Part shown: positions 47,572 to 58,707 of the stretch, piece after piece
Layout of the letters: every line of letters begins with the position of its first letter
How positions within the stretch are numbered: the first letter of the stretch is position 1
Source of the DNA: Serendipita indica DSM 11827
Lineage: Eukaryota; Basidiomycota; Agaricomycetes; Sebacinales; Serendipitaceae
Length of the DNA: 64,000 nucleotides
Direction: 5' to 3'
Assembly: GCA_910890315.1 (NCBI GenBank)
Contig: CAJVGD010000005.1
Span: 124,001-188,000 of the forward strand
Program-made: the position numbers and the translations under genes
Notes under the pieces: model-generated
What the model was told of the DNA's origin: nothing
What the model saw: only the letters and a program-made list of their open reading frames with translations
Databases searched by the model: none

Positions 47572-48223
47572 AGTTTTGACATGGCCCTGTAAGTTCTCAA
47601 GCAAGCGTTACGGTAAATTTGACTGTGCTAGCAAGGGCCTCCCGCCCCTACCAAACTAGACAAATTGCGCACGATAAGCACGCTCAAAAGAACTCCAAAG
47701 TATATGTATTCATATAATATACAAATGCGAGCCATCTTCGTCCTTTTGGCTCGCCGGCGTAAGTCTATCTGCAGATTTGCTTACGCTGGCAGGCAAAACT
47801 CACCTTGCGACCATAGTCCGCTCTTAGGTCATGACCCCCGCCCCTTGTAGGCACTGTGATAGTTGCAAAAGCGCTCAATTTTCTCTGTAGTTATCCCATT
47901 TCATCCAATTCTTATATGGATCCGCGCTCGCAAACTTTGGTATGGACTCTTACAGACTACTCCTTGTATCAAAGTACCTTTAGATGGACCAGTCAATTGT
48001 AACGCCTTTGGAATGCAATGGCAAAGTAACCTTGGGCAGAGTAATCTGGCACCGGTACCTCTCCTCTCGAGGGATTTTCACCAAGGCAGTAACTCAAGAA
48101 CGTACCTAAAAAGCCTGAAATGCAGATGATTGCTGGCTGATTGTGGCAATCTCCGATTAGCGCCGCAATGTTTCAGCTTCGAGCCCCATATGCCATGCGC
48201 AAGTTCCCATCTACGTTTCCCAG
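47572..48223. other. Intergenic, upstream of finger gene A3
   Basis: About 650 bp between divergent genes, including the A3 upstream region. Open frames at 47665-47850 and 47863-48129 show no family signal. No gene is called. Confidence 0.35.
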
Positions 48224-48945
48224 GTGGCTCCTACGACTTGGCCCCCCACTCGACCATCGAATTTCGCTCACATGTCGCATCCCATCGAGCCAGAAGAATT
48301 CTACAGGCCACTGATCGACGGCACACTGAACATTATGGTCTCATTGGGTCACTCCAATCCCGACCTTACAGCCAACGGATTGATGGCTTCCAGCATCTGT
48401 CAGGAGGAAAATGTAGCTGAACCCTCCCGTGACCCACAGATCACGTCCAGCTATCAGCACATTCGAACAGGTATCCAAGAGCAAAAGTGGCCTCAAACGA
48501 ATGAGCCCGAACTACGCGATGAGGACGGCAACTCCATATTTGCCAAATTTCTGACCCGTAGCGCGGACGAATGTGATTATACCTGTCGCTTTGATGGATG
48601 TGCAAAGGCATACTCTCGACACGACCGGGCCATCACCCATATTCGAAGGCATTTCCAACACAGACCATTTATATGTGGCGGATCTTGTGGCGTCGACCTA
48701 TGGTGAGCAGCAAATGTGTGCTCATTGAGATGCCACTGACGGTCATATAGTGAAGAGCGCTTCTATCATAAGTCATCTCTCGACTCGCACATCGGCTGTT
48801 TGCGAGTAAAATGTGATATTTGGTATGCCATCATCAGCTCTTCGACTGGGACACTGAATTCTTGTTATCCAGTGGCCGCCAGTTTTTGAAGCAGAATTCA
48901 GGACGCCATAAGCGTATCTGCGTTCCTTCACCATCCAAAATATAG
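48224..48945 (+). CDS. Finger-protein family member A3 (207 aa)
   Basis: Exons 48224-48702, 48751-48822 (72 nt) and 48873-48945 total 624 nt in one frame. An in-frame ATG at 48272 (MSHPIEPEEFY) is an alternative start. The N-terminus is much shorter than in A1 and A4. Family linker TGIQEQKWPQTNEPELRDED is followed by finger 1 (CRFDGCAKAYSR, HIRRH), HRPFICGGSCGVDL, a Cys/His pair (ERFYHKSSLDSHIG) and C-X2-C-X11-H-X3-C (CGRQFLKQNSGRHKRIC). Both introns split Cys codons (TG|T). The intron-1 sequence is almost identical to that of A4, whereas A1 has a different one. Function unknown. Confidence 0.72.
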
Positions 48946-49564
48946 TTTTTCCATCGTCACTCCTGTCTTATCCCTCACGAGTGAAAACCAACCAAGTTGC
49001 CAAAGAGAGTGGCGTCGCTTTGACCTCTTCCACGACCCAACGTTGACTGCCAGTTGTTTCAATATTGAGCCTTGGAAGCTATCTGTGAACAATCTGCTAC
49101 AGAAGCTATTCAAATCAGCACAGGATGTATAGTTGGGACAAGCCGTTATGCAGCGGTGTTGACTGCAGCCTCTTCGGTTTTTACTAGGGCATGTCGCGCT
49201 CACGATGTTCCGGGTTACAAGCACTCCGCCATGAGCGACGCAGGCGTAAGTGTCACCTTTGGCGAGATATTCCGGATTCCGTCAGGATAAGCGCGGCAAC
49301 ACAAAAGACTTCGCCGAATGCGCGTCTCACGAGTGGCGCGCGAGTAGTTCAGTATTGTAGTGTATATGATCTTCTTCAGGAGATGGCTTTCTCAGTCTGA
49401 TAGCGCGACTGCAGAGCGCAATGGTGCTCTGCCGCTCAAATGCCCTCCATTCGAGCCGTCTCTCCACGGAATATACAGCGGCAGTTAAATACCCTAAAAG
49501 CCAAATCGGGACGCATCTGACTCGAACCCAGTAACCTCTCAAGTTGACAGTATACCACCTAAAG
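48946..49564. other. Spacer between A3 and B3
   Basis: About 620 bp. No coding exon is supported; the frames at 49072-49290 and 49191-49400 are short. It contains the B3 promoter region. Confidence 0.4.
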
Positions 49565-50665
49565 ATGGACAAGAGCAACGGTGACGCCTCTAGTCGTATG
49601 TCATGACCCGACTAACTACAGGTGATAGGTGCTTCACCTTACAATCAAAACAAGGGCCTTTATGACGAGACTCCTGGACCCGCCATCTATGATCCCGCAA
49701 TGTTCGAACCCGTATTCACGGATAGTACTCCCAATACCCTGCAACCAGTCGAAATGCCCTTTACGAGTGAGTAATCTTGCCTGATAAGTCCGTAGCTAGA
49801 ACTTATCCACCACCGAAGATTTCGAGCCTATGCGCGGCGACCACCGACAAGTCGGAGCTTCATATCCATTTCCCCCCTTTATCTTGGACATCCCTCAGTA
49901 TCTTGTTCCAAATGTCCCAGAACCTTCCCGTGTCAATATCATAGGCGGCTTCGTCCCACCCCTTCAAACTTACAACCACCCTCGACCACCCGAACCTGCG
50001 GTATTGCCTGCGTATCACGCGAATATGATACAGCACACTCCTCTAATTGGCTCCGCATCGACATCCTCGTTCAACATGCCATTCGAGCTCCACAATCCGG
50101 ATCCGCAGTTACGAGCCACTCCCCTTTCCGCCCATAGCATCCATCTCCTCGAGACAAACTTTCGTGATCCAATCAAGCTGGAGCTACGGAACTTTCTGCA
50201 CGTAGTTCTCACATCACCGTGGTTCCATGCCGACGAACTCGAGCCTCAGAACGACTCCCAGCAGTCGGTGTACCTCCGCTTTCTACACCGCTCAGCCGAG
50301 ACGAGGCAGTACCGCTGTCTATTCGATCACTGTCACAAGGTGTTTGACCGGCAAGATCGCGCTCTCGGGCACATCCGTGGTCACCATCTTGGGCATCTGC
50401 CTTTCGCCTGTCCGGGAGGATGTCTGGCTGGAAATTGGTAACATTCCCAGCTGAAAATGTCACCTTTCTCTGATCTTCGTGCAGTGCAGAACGATTTTGC
50501 TCCTTGCAGTATCTCCAGGCCCATCGTAACCGTCGCAAAGTCATCTGCCCTGCCTGGTATGTCGAGCCTGCCCAAGAGACAAGACTAATTCTCTGCAGTC
50601 AGCTTCCGGTATGCTCGCAAAACTTGAAGAGACACGAAACTACGTGCCCTGAACGTGATATATGA
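49565..50665 (+). CDS. Finger-protein family member B3 (303 aa)
   Basis: Exons 49565-49580, 49629-49766, 49819-50437, 50485-50556 (72 nt) and 50599-50665 total 912 nt in one frame. Two extra 5' introns distinguish it. The start MDKSNGASPYNQNKGLYDE was chosen because NKG and YDPAM align with the B2 start. A leucine-rich block (KLELRNFLHVVLTSPWFHAD, QQSVYLRFLHRS) precedes finger 1 (CLFDHCHKVFDR, HIRGHH), then LPFACPGGCLAGN, a Cys/His pair (ERFCSLQYLQAHRNR) and the C-terminal C-X2-C-X11-H-X3-C unit (CSQNLKRHETTC). It is the best-preserved B member. The last two introns split Cys codons, as in the whole family. Probably nuclear; target unknown. Confidence 0.75.
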
Positions 50666-51287
50666 CGAGAGCGGACGATACAACTCTTGCTCGGACTAAA
50701 TAATGCCCTTTTATATATTCAGGCCTGTTTATATGATATTTGAGCGATCTTGGAACGATTAGCAGACTTGCGCCCGTGATTGTACTCACAGATTCGGGTC
50801 CGAGCGAGCAGCCGTGCCCCCTCCACCCGGACATTACCTGGTTGAAGGAACGCTTCAAAGGCAATTACTTCTGGCATGCTAAGAGGAACTGGTTCGAGAG
50901 ACGTTGATCCATGTCATTTTCTCAGCGGAGAGGCAGACCCACGCCGCAAACTCGAGCGGTGACTACGCGTCATTCTCCGAGACAGATAACGTGTAGACGG
51001 TTTGGTTTTATATGCGGGTTGTGTCAGCGCCTTACTGGCAAGCGATGGCATTCTCCTATTCAAACTCAGGGCTGCCTTCTGTGTGGGCTATTGAGGAGAG
51101 TGGGTGTCAGTCTCCTGGATTTGTCCACATAATGGAGCTGGGCGCAAAGTCTGCACTTGCAACTTGGCGTCCAAGTGCACTCGAAACGGAGACACTATAC
51201 TCGCTATCTAGGGCATTGATCTTCGTTTGACTGCAATCTCTCCTGGCTTCTACTCCACTGGGGGCAATCATACAGGCCAGAGTTGCA
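50666..51287. other. Spacer between B3 and A4
   Basis: About 620 bp. It contains a short piece of the B-end repeat (gacccacgccgcaaactcgag near 50938) and the A4 upstream region. No gene is supported. Confidence 0.4.
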
Positions 51288-52487
51288 ATGGAGACATCGG
51301 TACCATGGTTGCACTATAGCAGGTCTGAGTCGAATGTCGATACCCTGGGGCAGACTGGTTCGTTATGGCCAATATATCATCCGTCCAGTGCTGACAGCTC
51401 ATCCTCGGTAGATACCTCGAGAGCGTTGTCATACCCAGATACACATCTCTTCCCCTCCGCTCTGTCGGTGGGGAAGGCCATCTTTGTCGTGGCAATGGAC
51501 AACACAGCAGCGAAAAGGCAGATATTCCGAGAATTTATCGACAATTCCGGAAGTAGCATCCTCCCCATGTCGCCAGCTCCATCCCCATGCTCTTCTCTGG
51601 GGTCGAGCGTCAATAGTCTACCGGATTCCGACAGAATATCAACTCAAAATCCGCAAATCATCTCCGGTTATTCTGGATCACAATACAACGGATGCGCTAC
51701 AGCACTAGATCAAATGGCCGATGACCCTATGGCCACTAGCATCTACGGAGAGGAAGGCCTCGCCCAACTTTTCCAGGGGCCCAACCCTTCAGCAGTCGAC
51801 GAGATGGCTGATGCACTAATGGCCGCCAGAACCCGCGCAAAGGAAGAGCTCGCAGAAGCCATTTCGAATTTATGTTCCCCACCTCCTTGGCTCTTCAATC
51901 GTGTCAGTCCACAACCGCCGTCACTGGATGGAGCAGTTGGAGCCACTCCTGAATTGATTCAACTTCAAAAGAGTATTCAAGGGCAGGCGTGGCTTCACGC
52001 GAATGAGCCCGAACCACGCGATGAGGCGGGCAACTCCATCTTTGGCAACTTCCTGGTCCATAACGAGGCGACATCCGAGTATACCTGTCGCTTTGATGGA
52101 TGTGTAAAGGCATACTCTCGATGCGACCGTGCAATTGGCCATATTCGAAGTCATTTCCAGCATAGACCGTTTATATGTGGGGGCTCTTGTGGCGTAGAAA
52201 TGTGGTGAGTAGCAAATGTGTGCTCATTGAGATGCCACTGATGGTCATATAGCAAAGAGCGCTTCTATTGCAAGTCGTATCTCGCAGCTCATGTCAAACG
52301 TCCCAAGGTTGACTGCGACTATTGGTACGTCGCATAATAGTGACTGCTCAGAAACGCATTCGCTAAGACTGGGACAAGTCGCACGTCACTCTACAAGAAA
52401 AACCTGGGTAGGCACAAAGCTATATGCCGCAGCAGACCAGATAATCAAGGCGTGCCTCAGTACTCGGGATATCCATTGCTTTGGTGA
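51288..52487 (+). CDS. Finger-protein family member A4 (365 aa), chimeric
   Basis: Exons 51288-52204, 52253-52324 (72 nt) and 52379-52487 total 1,098 nt in one frame. From about 51331 it is nearly identical to A1: the Ser-rich N-terminus, the MADDPM/MADALM units and the linker GQAWLHANEPEPRDEAGNSI. At finger 1 it switches to A3-like sequence (CRFDGCVKAYSR). Its first intron is almost the same as that of A3 and unlike that of A1. The C-terminal unit is CRTSLYKKNLGRHKAIC. An in-frame ATG at 51496 (MDNTAAKRQ) may be the real start, as in A1. The stop is 17 bp from the stop of convergent PIG-T, so the 3' UTRs must overlap. Confidence 0.74.
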
Positions 52488-52504
52488 TCACGATCCGCAT
52501 GTAT

Positions 52505-54534
52505 TCATGGTTTGACTAATACGAACCGCCTCGTCAACATGTTGAACGTCATCCCAAACAATAACGCGATCAACGCTCCACTGAGAATGATCACATTGTA
52601 TGGCATCGAAAAGTCCGGCGTGGCTAGGTCCGCGAGAAGTGGTGGGGTGTACATTCTCGGTAATCCTAGACGCCTTTCGTCGTCTACGGGTATGAGAACG
52701 CCACCTGGTAGGTCCCAGCCTCTCTGCGCATCCGGTGGGTGCTCAGTATACTTGAGGAACATCTTCTCAAATTCGAGTGAGATGTGAATCGTTGAGCGAG
52801 GTGGGAGGTATATCGGTATTTCGAGGAGTGCTGGGGTTGTGCGCGCATTAAGTCCAGGAGCGGGAGGAATATAATTCATATGAGAGAGATCAAGGATGGA
52901 CGGATCAATTTGCAGCGGTACGCTGGTACCAGAGCCTGAGGAAGCATCCAGATACTGAACGCTCACAACTCGCAGGCTACTAAGATAGGGCTTGATGATC
53001 CAGGGTATGCTTTCGACATACCACGCATCGACCGTATGGTACAGGCGATTCGTGATAGAGATGGCAAAGCCACCACGAGTTTGATCGTAGCCACGAAGAG
53101 AGCGCTTGATAGATAGTGGAGTCTCGCCAATGGAAGAGGAGTCACCTGTGAAGCTGTCAGAGCGTGGCAAAGGTCATGCAAATTACGTACTGTTCAATGA
53201 TATGGGACTGGTCGCTGTCAGTCGAAGACCGTGCTCTCCGACGAAGATGACGTCCCAAATCTCCTGTTCTCTGTTCCTGGTTGATGGACGCACAATGCGG
53301 TTTGCAGGTGCCGGGCTCAGCACAATAGTATCCGAACCCCCGGATTCTGATGGCTGTCTTATTTGCACCTCCCCTGGTCCAGTTACTGCGCATGTCCTCT
53401 GAATCTCTCGATCAAACAGAGAACGAAAACTCCACTGCTTCGAATCTTGATGCACCGCCGACCCGTCAAGGACTGCGCCTACAGTAAGTTGGAGGCGTAC
53501 ACCAGCTTGACTCGTTGATTTATCGACGTTTTTAATTTCGTTATTCCAGGTAGCATGTACACCGACCCCATACCACCAGCCTCCAAAGAGTTTGTGCGGG
53601 TTGAGTAGTTCGGCAATACCCGCATACGACTTGCAAGGGAGCAACTTGATGAATGGTGTCAAGTTCTCCGTACATATATTCTCGGATGGGAGGATGGCGT
53701 GTCGCAAGACATAGTCGAGTCCGTCTTGGGTTTTGTTCGTCCCAGCGGCTGAGGGCTCATCGAAAGGGTAAAAGGGGAGTTGGCCTTCTGGTCTGAATGC
53801 GTAGCGAGGAGAAGTGGTTCGAGATGTAGGAAGTGCCGAAAGAGACGCACAAAAGAGTCCTGCGAGCGCATTTGACAAGCCGCTCCACCGTTCCTCGATC
53901 CTGAGTGCTGTATCAGTTGTACATATTTAGATATTGAACAATCACTGACGATTTCTCTCCACCATCCGCCATCCAGACCCAAAGCTCTGCACCGCTGGCA
54001 ACGGCAGGACTCTGTGGATATCCCCAGGTGTCGTATTGCCAACGCCCGCTATTCAGAGTCAGATGCATTTCTGCAACTGCATACTCTCGCAGAATTTGGC
54101 CGAGCGAGAGAGGGAACGAGTCGAAATGTTGAGCTATAGGTGAAGACATTGCCAGCAATGACAAACGGAACGTAAGTAAGGAGATAAACAGCAAGATGCC
54201 TTAGTGACTTACCAACATCTCTTTCTCCCAACGTCCTCGGATCCCGCGGAACGGCCTCGGCATCCAAATAATCAAACTCAAAGTGCGCAGCAATCTTTCC
54301 GTCCTTTAGCGGCTTTAATAATAGCCTTTCCTTCGCCATTTCCTTTGGTTGAGATGTTGAGAAGGATGCCTGTGTCGGCTGCTGTCCGTCACCAGGTTGC
54401 GCTTTTGATTCGCTGGGTCCTTGATGACTACTGGACACGACAGGAGTGATAATAAGAATAAGGAGATGAAGAATAGTCCATGGTAACGGAGAATAACGGC
54501 GCATGACGCCTCTCGCCAACGCGGTACGGTTCAA
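52505..54534 (-). CDS. GPI16: GPI transamidase subunit PIG-T/Gpi16
   Basis: Subunit of the ER GPI transamidase complex, which attaches GPI anchors to proteins. Exons 54534-54213, 54133-53950, 53900-53191 and 53145-52505 total 1,857 nt, giving 618 residues in one frame. The start may be 54534 or the in-frame ATG at 54501 (MRRYSPLPWTILHLL), which begins a signal peptide. Conserved stretches: HFDSFPLSLGQILREYAVAE, LHLTLNSGRWQYDTWGYP-like text at residues 115-135, AELWVWMADG, LLPCKSYAGIAELLNPHKLF and VHATWNNEIKN. The lumenal domain ends before a single C-terminal membrane helix (YNVIILSGALIALLFGMTFN) and a short cytosolic tail (TRRFVLVKP). All introns are GT-AG. The window also has a putative GPI-anchored client, the glyoxal oxidase. 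Confidence 0.93.
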
Positions 54535-54870
54535 GTGACCTGGGCCGAAGCTTAGACAAACTAGTTGACAAGTATGATTAATTATGTATGAAAAAGTTCT
54601 TTATCAATCAATACACATGAACCATATGCTAAAACGCGTACAACGATGCAACTCCGACAAAAAATCTTTCCTCGACACATACAGCGGCCGATAAGCCTGT
54701 ATGGAGACCCTCAGAATTGCAGAAGATGGCTCATCAAAATGATCAGACTGTTGAGCTTGATCGTAATGTGATTTTGCTCTCATCACCGGGTCTAAGAAAG
54801 AAGTTTTGTTTGGTCGCTCGCCTCACAACCAATGACCTTTGTCATAAATGTGACTAATATAAGTATAGAA
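54535..54870. other. Intergenic between PIG-T and the Zn2Cys6 factor
   Basis: About 335 bp upstream of PIG-T and downstream of the transcription-factor gene. A 60-codon minus frame at 54786-54604 shows no family signal. Nothing else is seen. Confidence 0.4.
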
Positions 54871-57800
54871 TCAAAACTGGGTAGGATTAGCTACACCAAA
54901 CTCTCGTAGTAGACTATCCCATAGCGAGAGATTGTCTTCGGTAGAATTTCCAGTGATCATAGGATTAGCGGCAGATGTGAAGAAATCCCCTGCAAGTGAC
55001 GTTGAGAATGACGTGTTCTCGGAAGAGTTGAATGGTGGGACGGCAAATGGCTGAGTATAGTCTGCGTAACCATCCCCGAAGCCTTGGGCAGTTGGGAGGT
55101 CTTCTGGTGGATTCAGTGACCAGTTTCCGGTTCCATTCAATGGATCTTGCGTTGGAGGGAAGAAAGATGCATCGACCATATCTTGCATGAACCGGTCACT
55201 TGTGTTGAAAGGATCGTTACTAGCCGCGGATTTCAGTATGGTAGACGGATTCGATGCACGGGTGGCCGTGTCCCAAGAAGTGGATACTGTTTCCTGTACG
55301 TTAGATATAGGTGGATGCTGCGTCATTTGAGATGGCTTATGAGCCAGAGGTCGCGATGTATCCGTTGATAGTATGGCATTCACTCCTGCAGGAGGAATGG
55401 TTCCATTCTTCGCAGCTTGAGAATGCAGTATAGACGCCGCTGCGCCGAGACCATGGTACAACTTAGAATCAGTGGCTGTCGGTGGAGTCCATGTACCCAG
55501 CCTATATGCATCCATAGCATCATGCGCGCGTTTATTCAGCTGCATGAGTGCCGGCTGGAAGGCATCAATCAGATTTGACCACGTTTCACGCCCTATAATC
55601 AACGTACCAATCCTCTACCCGCACGAGGATTCGCTTGTGCCCGACGAAAGACTTCCAATATAAGATCTACGGGAGAGATTAAGATCAAACTTGACGATGT
55701 GGTATACCATACCAAACTCATTCAACGCGCGCTCAGCCAACTCGCAATCTGGTGTTCTCGCAACAAGCACACCAAGAATGACAGCACATGTGAAACCATA
55801 TGTCCAAAACCAGGCGAAGCGCATGATGAGAATTGGTTCCCGTGAGTAGAGATCCCGTACAGCCGTCAAGATCGCACACGCCGACGCAAACGCCGACGCG
55901 AATGACGGAGCGTATGGTGAATTAAAGGGTTGAAATGGAGGGAGTAGTAATGCAGATGCAAAGTAGGATCTAAATTCAGTCAGTTCAGTACCTTGTGCGA
56001 CAACAAACGTACCGGTGCAAGCACAAAAGGGCAATCTCCCTGAAGATGCTAACCGTCGCTTTACGGAAACTTTCAGCGGCATCGACAACGTTTCTCTCCT
56101 CTTCTTCGATACACACGATCGGCTTCGTGGGTTCTGCCACACTGAAACCTTGTGGTAAAGTATACTTGCGAATCTTTTGGTCCAACTTGAGAACAGTCGA
56201 ATACGTTGATGTGTTGGCTGGTGCCAATCCAAGTTCCAAGACGTGCCAAAGACAGGCATCTGAAAAGTAGTGTTTGCCTCGAGTATAGTTGGGGCTCGGG
56301 TCGCTGTCGTCTGGAGGGTCCAAAGGAAACTTGACGTCAATATACCGCCGTAGTGTTAGTGGCGGTCGTCCAGCGGACAGAGCCTGTCGGGCGTTGTGAA
56401 TGAGGGCTTTTACACGTAGGGGTGCACGTACCGCCCAAAGATCAATGCAAATAAGCTCCCACTATGGACTGTAAGACTTTATAGACAGTATTTAGATAGC
56501 CCACCATTGTACGTCTTCTCTGAGCACTCTCCTCGGCGGATAGACCCCATAGACTTGGGTCACGGCTGGTAAGAGTGAGGTGGTGACCAGCACGCACACA
56601 CATTCACTTACTGTAGACCAATCTAAAGTCCTGTTAGAAACATCCGTATGCCAATAAAAAATCTCACTGAATGAGCCAGCTTCATGCAAACTCCAATCAG
56701 GGCCTCTGCGCGAGCATATGCATGCGGTTCGTCGCATGCAAACAGATATGCGATGTGAAGTAGGAGAATATCAATCGAAGTCGAGGTAGTATTCGATATC
56801 GGCGAGTCGATTGTCAGACATGCTCGTGAGAGAGTCATGTATCGGCTTGATAGATACATGTACTGTGGGTGCTCAGGAGAGTGAAGCATAGCTGCAAGGC
56901 CGGTTAACGAGTGAATAGGAGATGCAAGGATTCACGAGCCATTTGCGAATAGCGCGTACAGCAATGCAAGCTTGTGAAAGCTGATCGACTTTGCCGTCAT
57001 CTCCATCTCGCTGTCATAGCACGGTTTGATAAAATCTTTCATCAGCCGTCCTCGTAGAATTGGGGAAAGCCTGTATGCTGAAATGAGCTCTGAAGAGAAG
57101 TACAGAAAGTAATACATACTCCCAACCTGTGCGTTCGTAATATTGGTCGATAAGTCGAAGGCCCGTCTCTTTATCTGGTAGCTCTGATAGTATCAGTGAC
57201 GAAACATGGGGAATATCGATGGCCTCTGGATCGGAGAACAGTGGACTGTCACCAACAATCTGAGCCAAGTCGGGAACTGAATGTAATGGATGGGCTTTCG
57301 AGAATACGACGATGACTCTGGATTATTGTCATTCGAGTTTGTCTCTGGGCTTGAGCCGTCGTTTAACACCTTGTGCCGTGCCATGACTTCTGGTTCAGCC
57401 TCATCGCCAGTCATAAGCTATACAAGAATGTCAGAGGGCGCTGTGACGGTAGCGCTTGGATACTTGCCCATTCGATTGTACTCGTTCCTCCATAGAATCT
57501 GGCGACACCATCTGCGTGTATCTTGAGCGACCCAAATGCAGCTGTGGGTGGTTCGATTGCTCCATTGAGCAGTGGATGAGGTTCGTCATAGTGCAACGAC
57601 TGGAGCGTTTCCAATGCATTCTCGAGCTCGTGGATTCTAGCAGTCAGATTGTCAATCTTGTTGTGAAGCTCTTCAGTATTGGAGAGAATGAGCCTGTAAA
57701 GAGTAAGCAGGCTGACCGGTTCTGCTTGGTTGTGAACCTACCGATGTCCTTTGGGTGCCAATGCTCCGTCTGGGCAAATAGACGTCTTTCCGGATTTGAC

Positions 57801-58023
57801 ACAGTTCTCACACGGAACCTGAGACAAATTACGATATGAAATCACCATATGCTAGCCCAGACGACGTACGTTGCGGCAGCATTTAATCTAGACAATGTCA
57901 GCCGCAGCCGACGACGACGTGTATGGGAGGCACCTTTAGACGACGGCATTCTGCACAGTTCTTTACTCTCGATACTCCAGAAGTGCTACTACGCGCTGGT
58001 TTTACCGTCGGGGTTTGCTTCAT
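54871..58023 (-). CDS. Zn2Cys6 fungal-specific transcription factor
   Basis: A binuclear zinc-cluster regulator of about 900 residues. First exons are 58023-57934, an 18-nt exon 57888-57871, 57818-57742, and one starting at 57693. Together they give the cluster CAECRRLKIKCCRN, then VPCENCVKSGKTSIC (CX2CX6C type). A coiled-coil follows: LHNKIDNLTARIHELENALE. The middle holds the fungal transcription-factor domain, seen in YERTGWELSPILRGRLMKDF, ISFHKLALLYALFANGS and YLSSRYMTLSRACLTIDSP. The C-terminal 240 residues (55602-54871) are Asn/Ser/Pro-rich and may activate transcription, ending LLREFGVANPTQF. Frame joins near 57275 and 56935 were not resolved and may be indels or missed introns. Target genes are unknown. 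Confidence 0.8.
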
Positions 58024-58165
58024 GATGAGGATGAGTCCAAGTCGACACTTGAACTCGACCACGATAAAACGACGGCTGTCTAGCCATACCAAGGGCTACT
58101 CAACGACTTCATTTCGTGATATAGAACAAGCTTGTTAAGCTCGAAGTGTACACATCAAAGTAGAA

Positions 58166-58707
58166 ATGGGCCTCAAGCCGTGGATAACCATTGAGAATGC
58201 CGTCCAGTGGTCATTTATTGGGTTCTTTGCAACATGTATCCTAGCTGGTACGTATTTCTGTTTTTCCCGCTCGGACCTCTAAGCTAACACGCGCCGTTTG
58301 CTGTAGTTGTACGTCCGAGGTCCACTCCCACCGTGTCTACTCGCACTAACCACGCTTCTCTTGGCAACTGAAATGATAGATGGGCTATGGTTTTGATCAC
58401 GACGTGCGTAGTTAGTCCACTGTGTCACCGTTTTCTAACCTGCTCTTCTCCTCAATCCAACCTATGGTATCTCTATGCAGTGGGAGGTGTTTACTGGCGC
58501 AAAGACGGATCCCAATAACCCGAAGCAAGTCGCTTGGGTGTGCTACGCTGCCGCCATCTTCTATGCCGTCGTCACTGCCTTTACTGGTTGCCAGGTATGT
58601 GTAATATAGCTCTTTACTTGTCGTTCTAGGGACTTGGCTGACGATTCCTTGTTCAGTTTGCAGTTCACACGCGCGTGGCCAAAGGGGGAGACATACGACT
58701 GCAGTAG
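58166..58707 (+). CDS. Small two-helix membrane protein, unknown family
   Basis: Exon 58166-58247 encodes MGLKPWITIENAVQWSFIGF and more, a likely first membrane helix. Exons 58380-58403, 58481-58594 and 58657-58707 read MGYGFDHDWEVFTGAKTD, then a second helix (VAWVCYAAAIFYAVVTAFTG) and FAVHTRVAKGG to the stop. The later exons join in phase 0, but exon 1 ends in phase 1, so they connect only if a 2-nt exon (TT, 58307-58308, flanked by TAG and GTACGT) is used. Otherwise translation may start at the second ATG (58380), giving a 62-residue single-helix protein. I do not recognise the family. It is divergent from the Zn2Cys6 gene, 142 bp away. Confidence 0.55.

Noticed and set aside
34000-53000. 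Possible transposon origin of the repeated spacers
   Set aside because: I found no terminal repeats, target-site duplications, transposase or reverse-transcriptase motifs. Tandem duplication with the finger genes explains the repeats better.
58166-58707. V-ATPase subunit e as an identity for the small membrane protein
   Set aside because: Size and two helices fit, but the sequence around the helices does not show the family's conserved residues.
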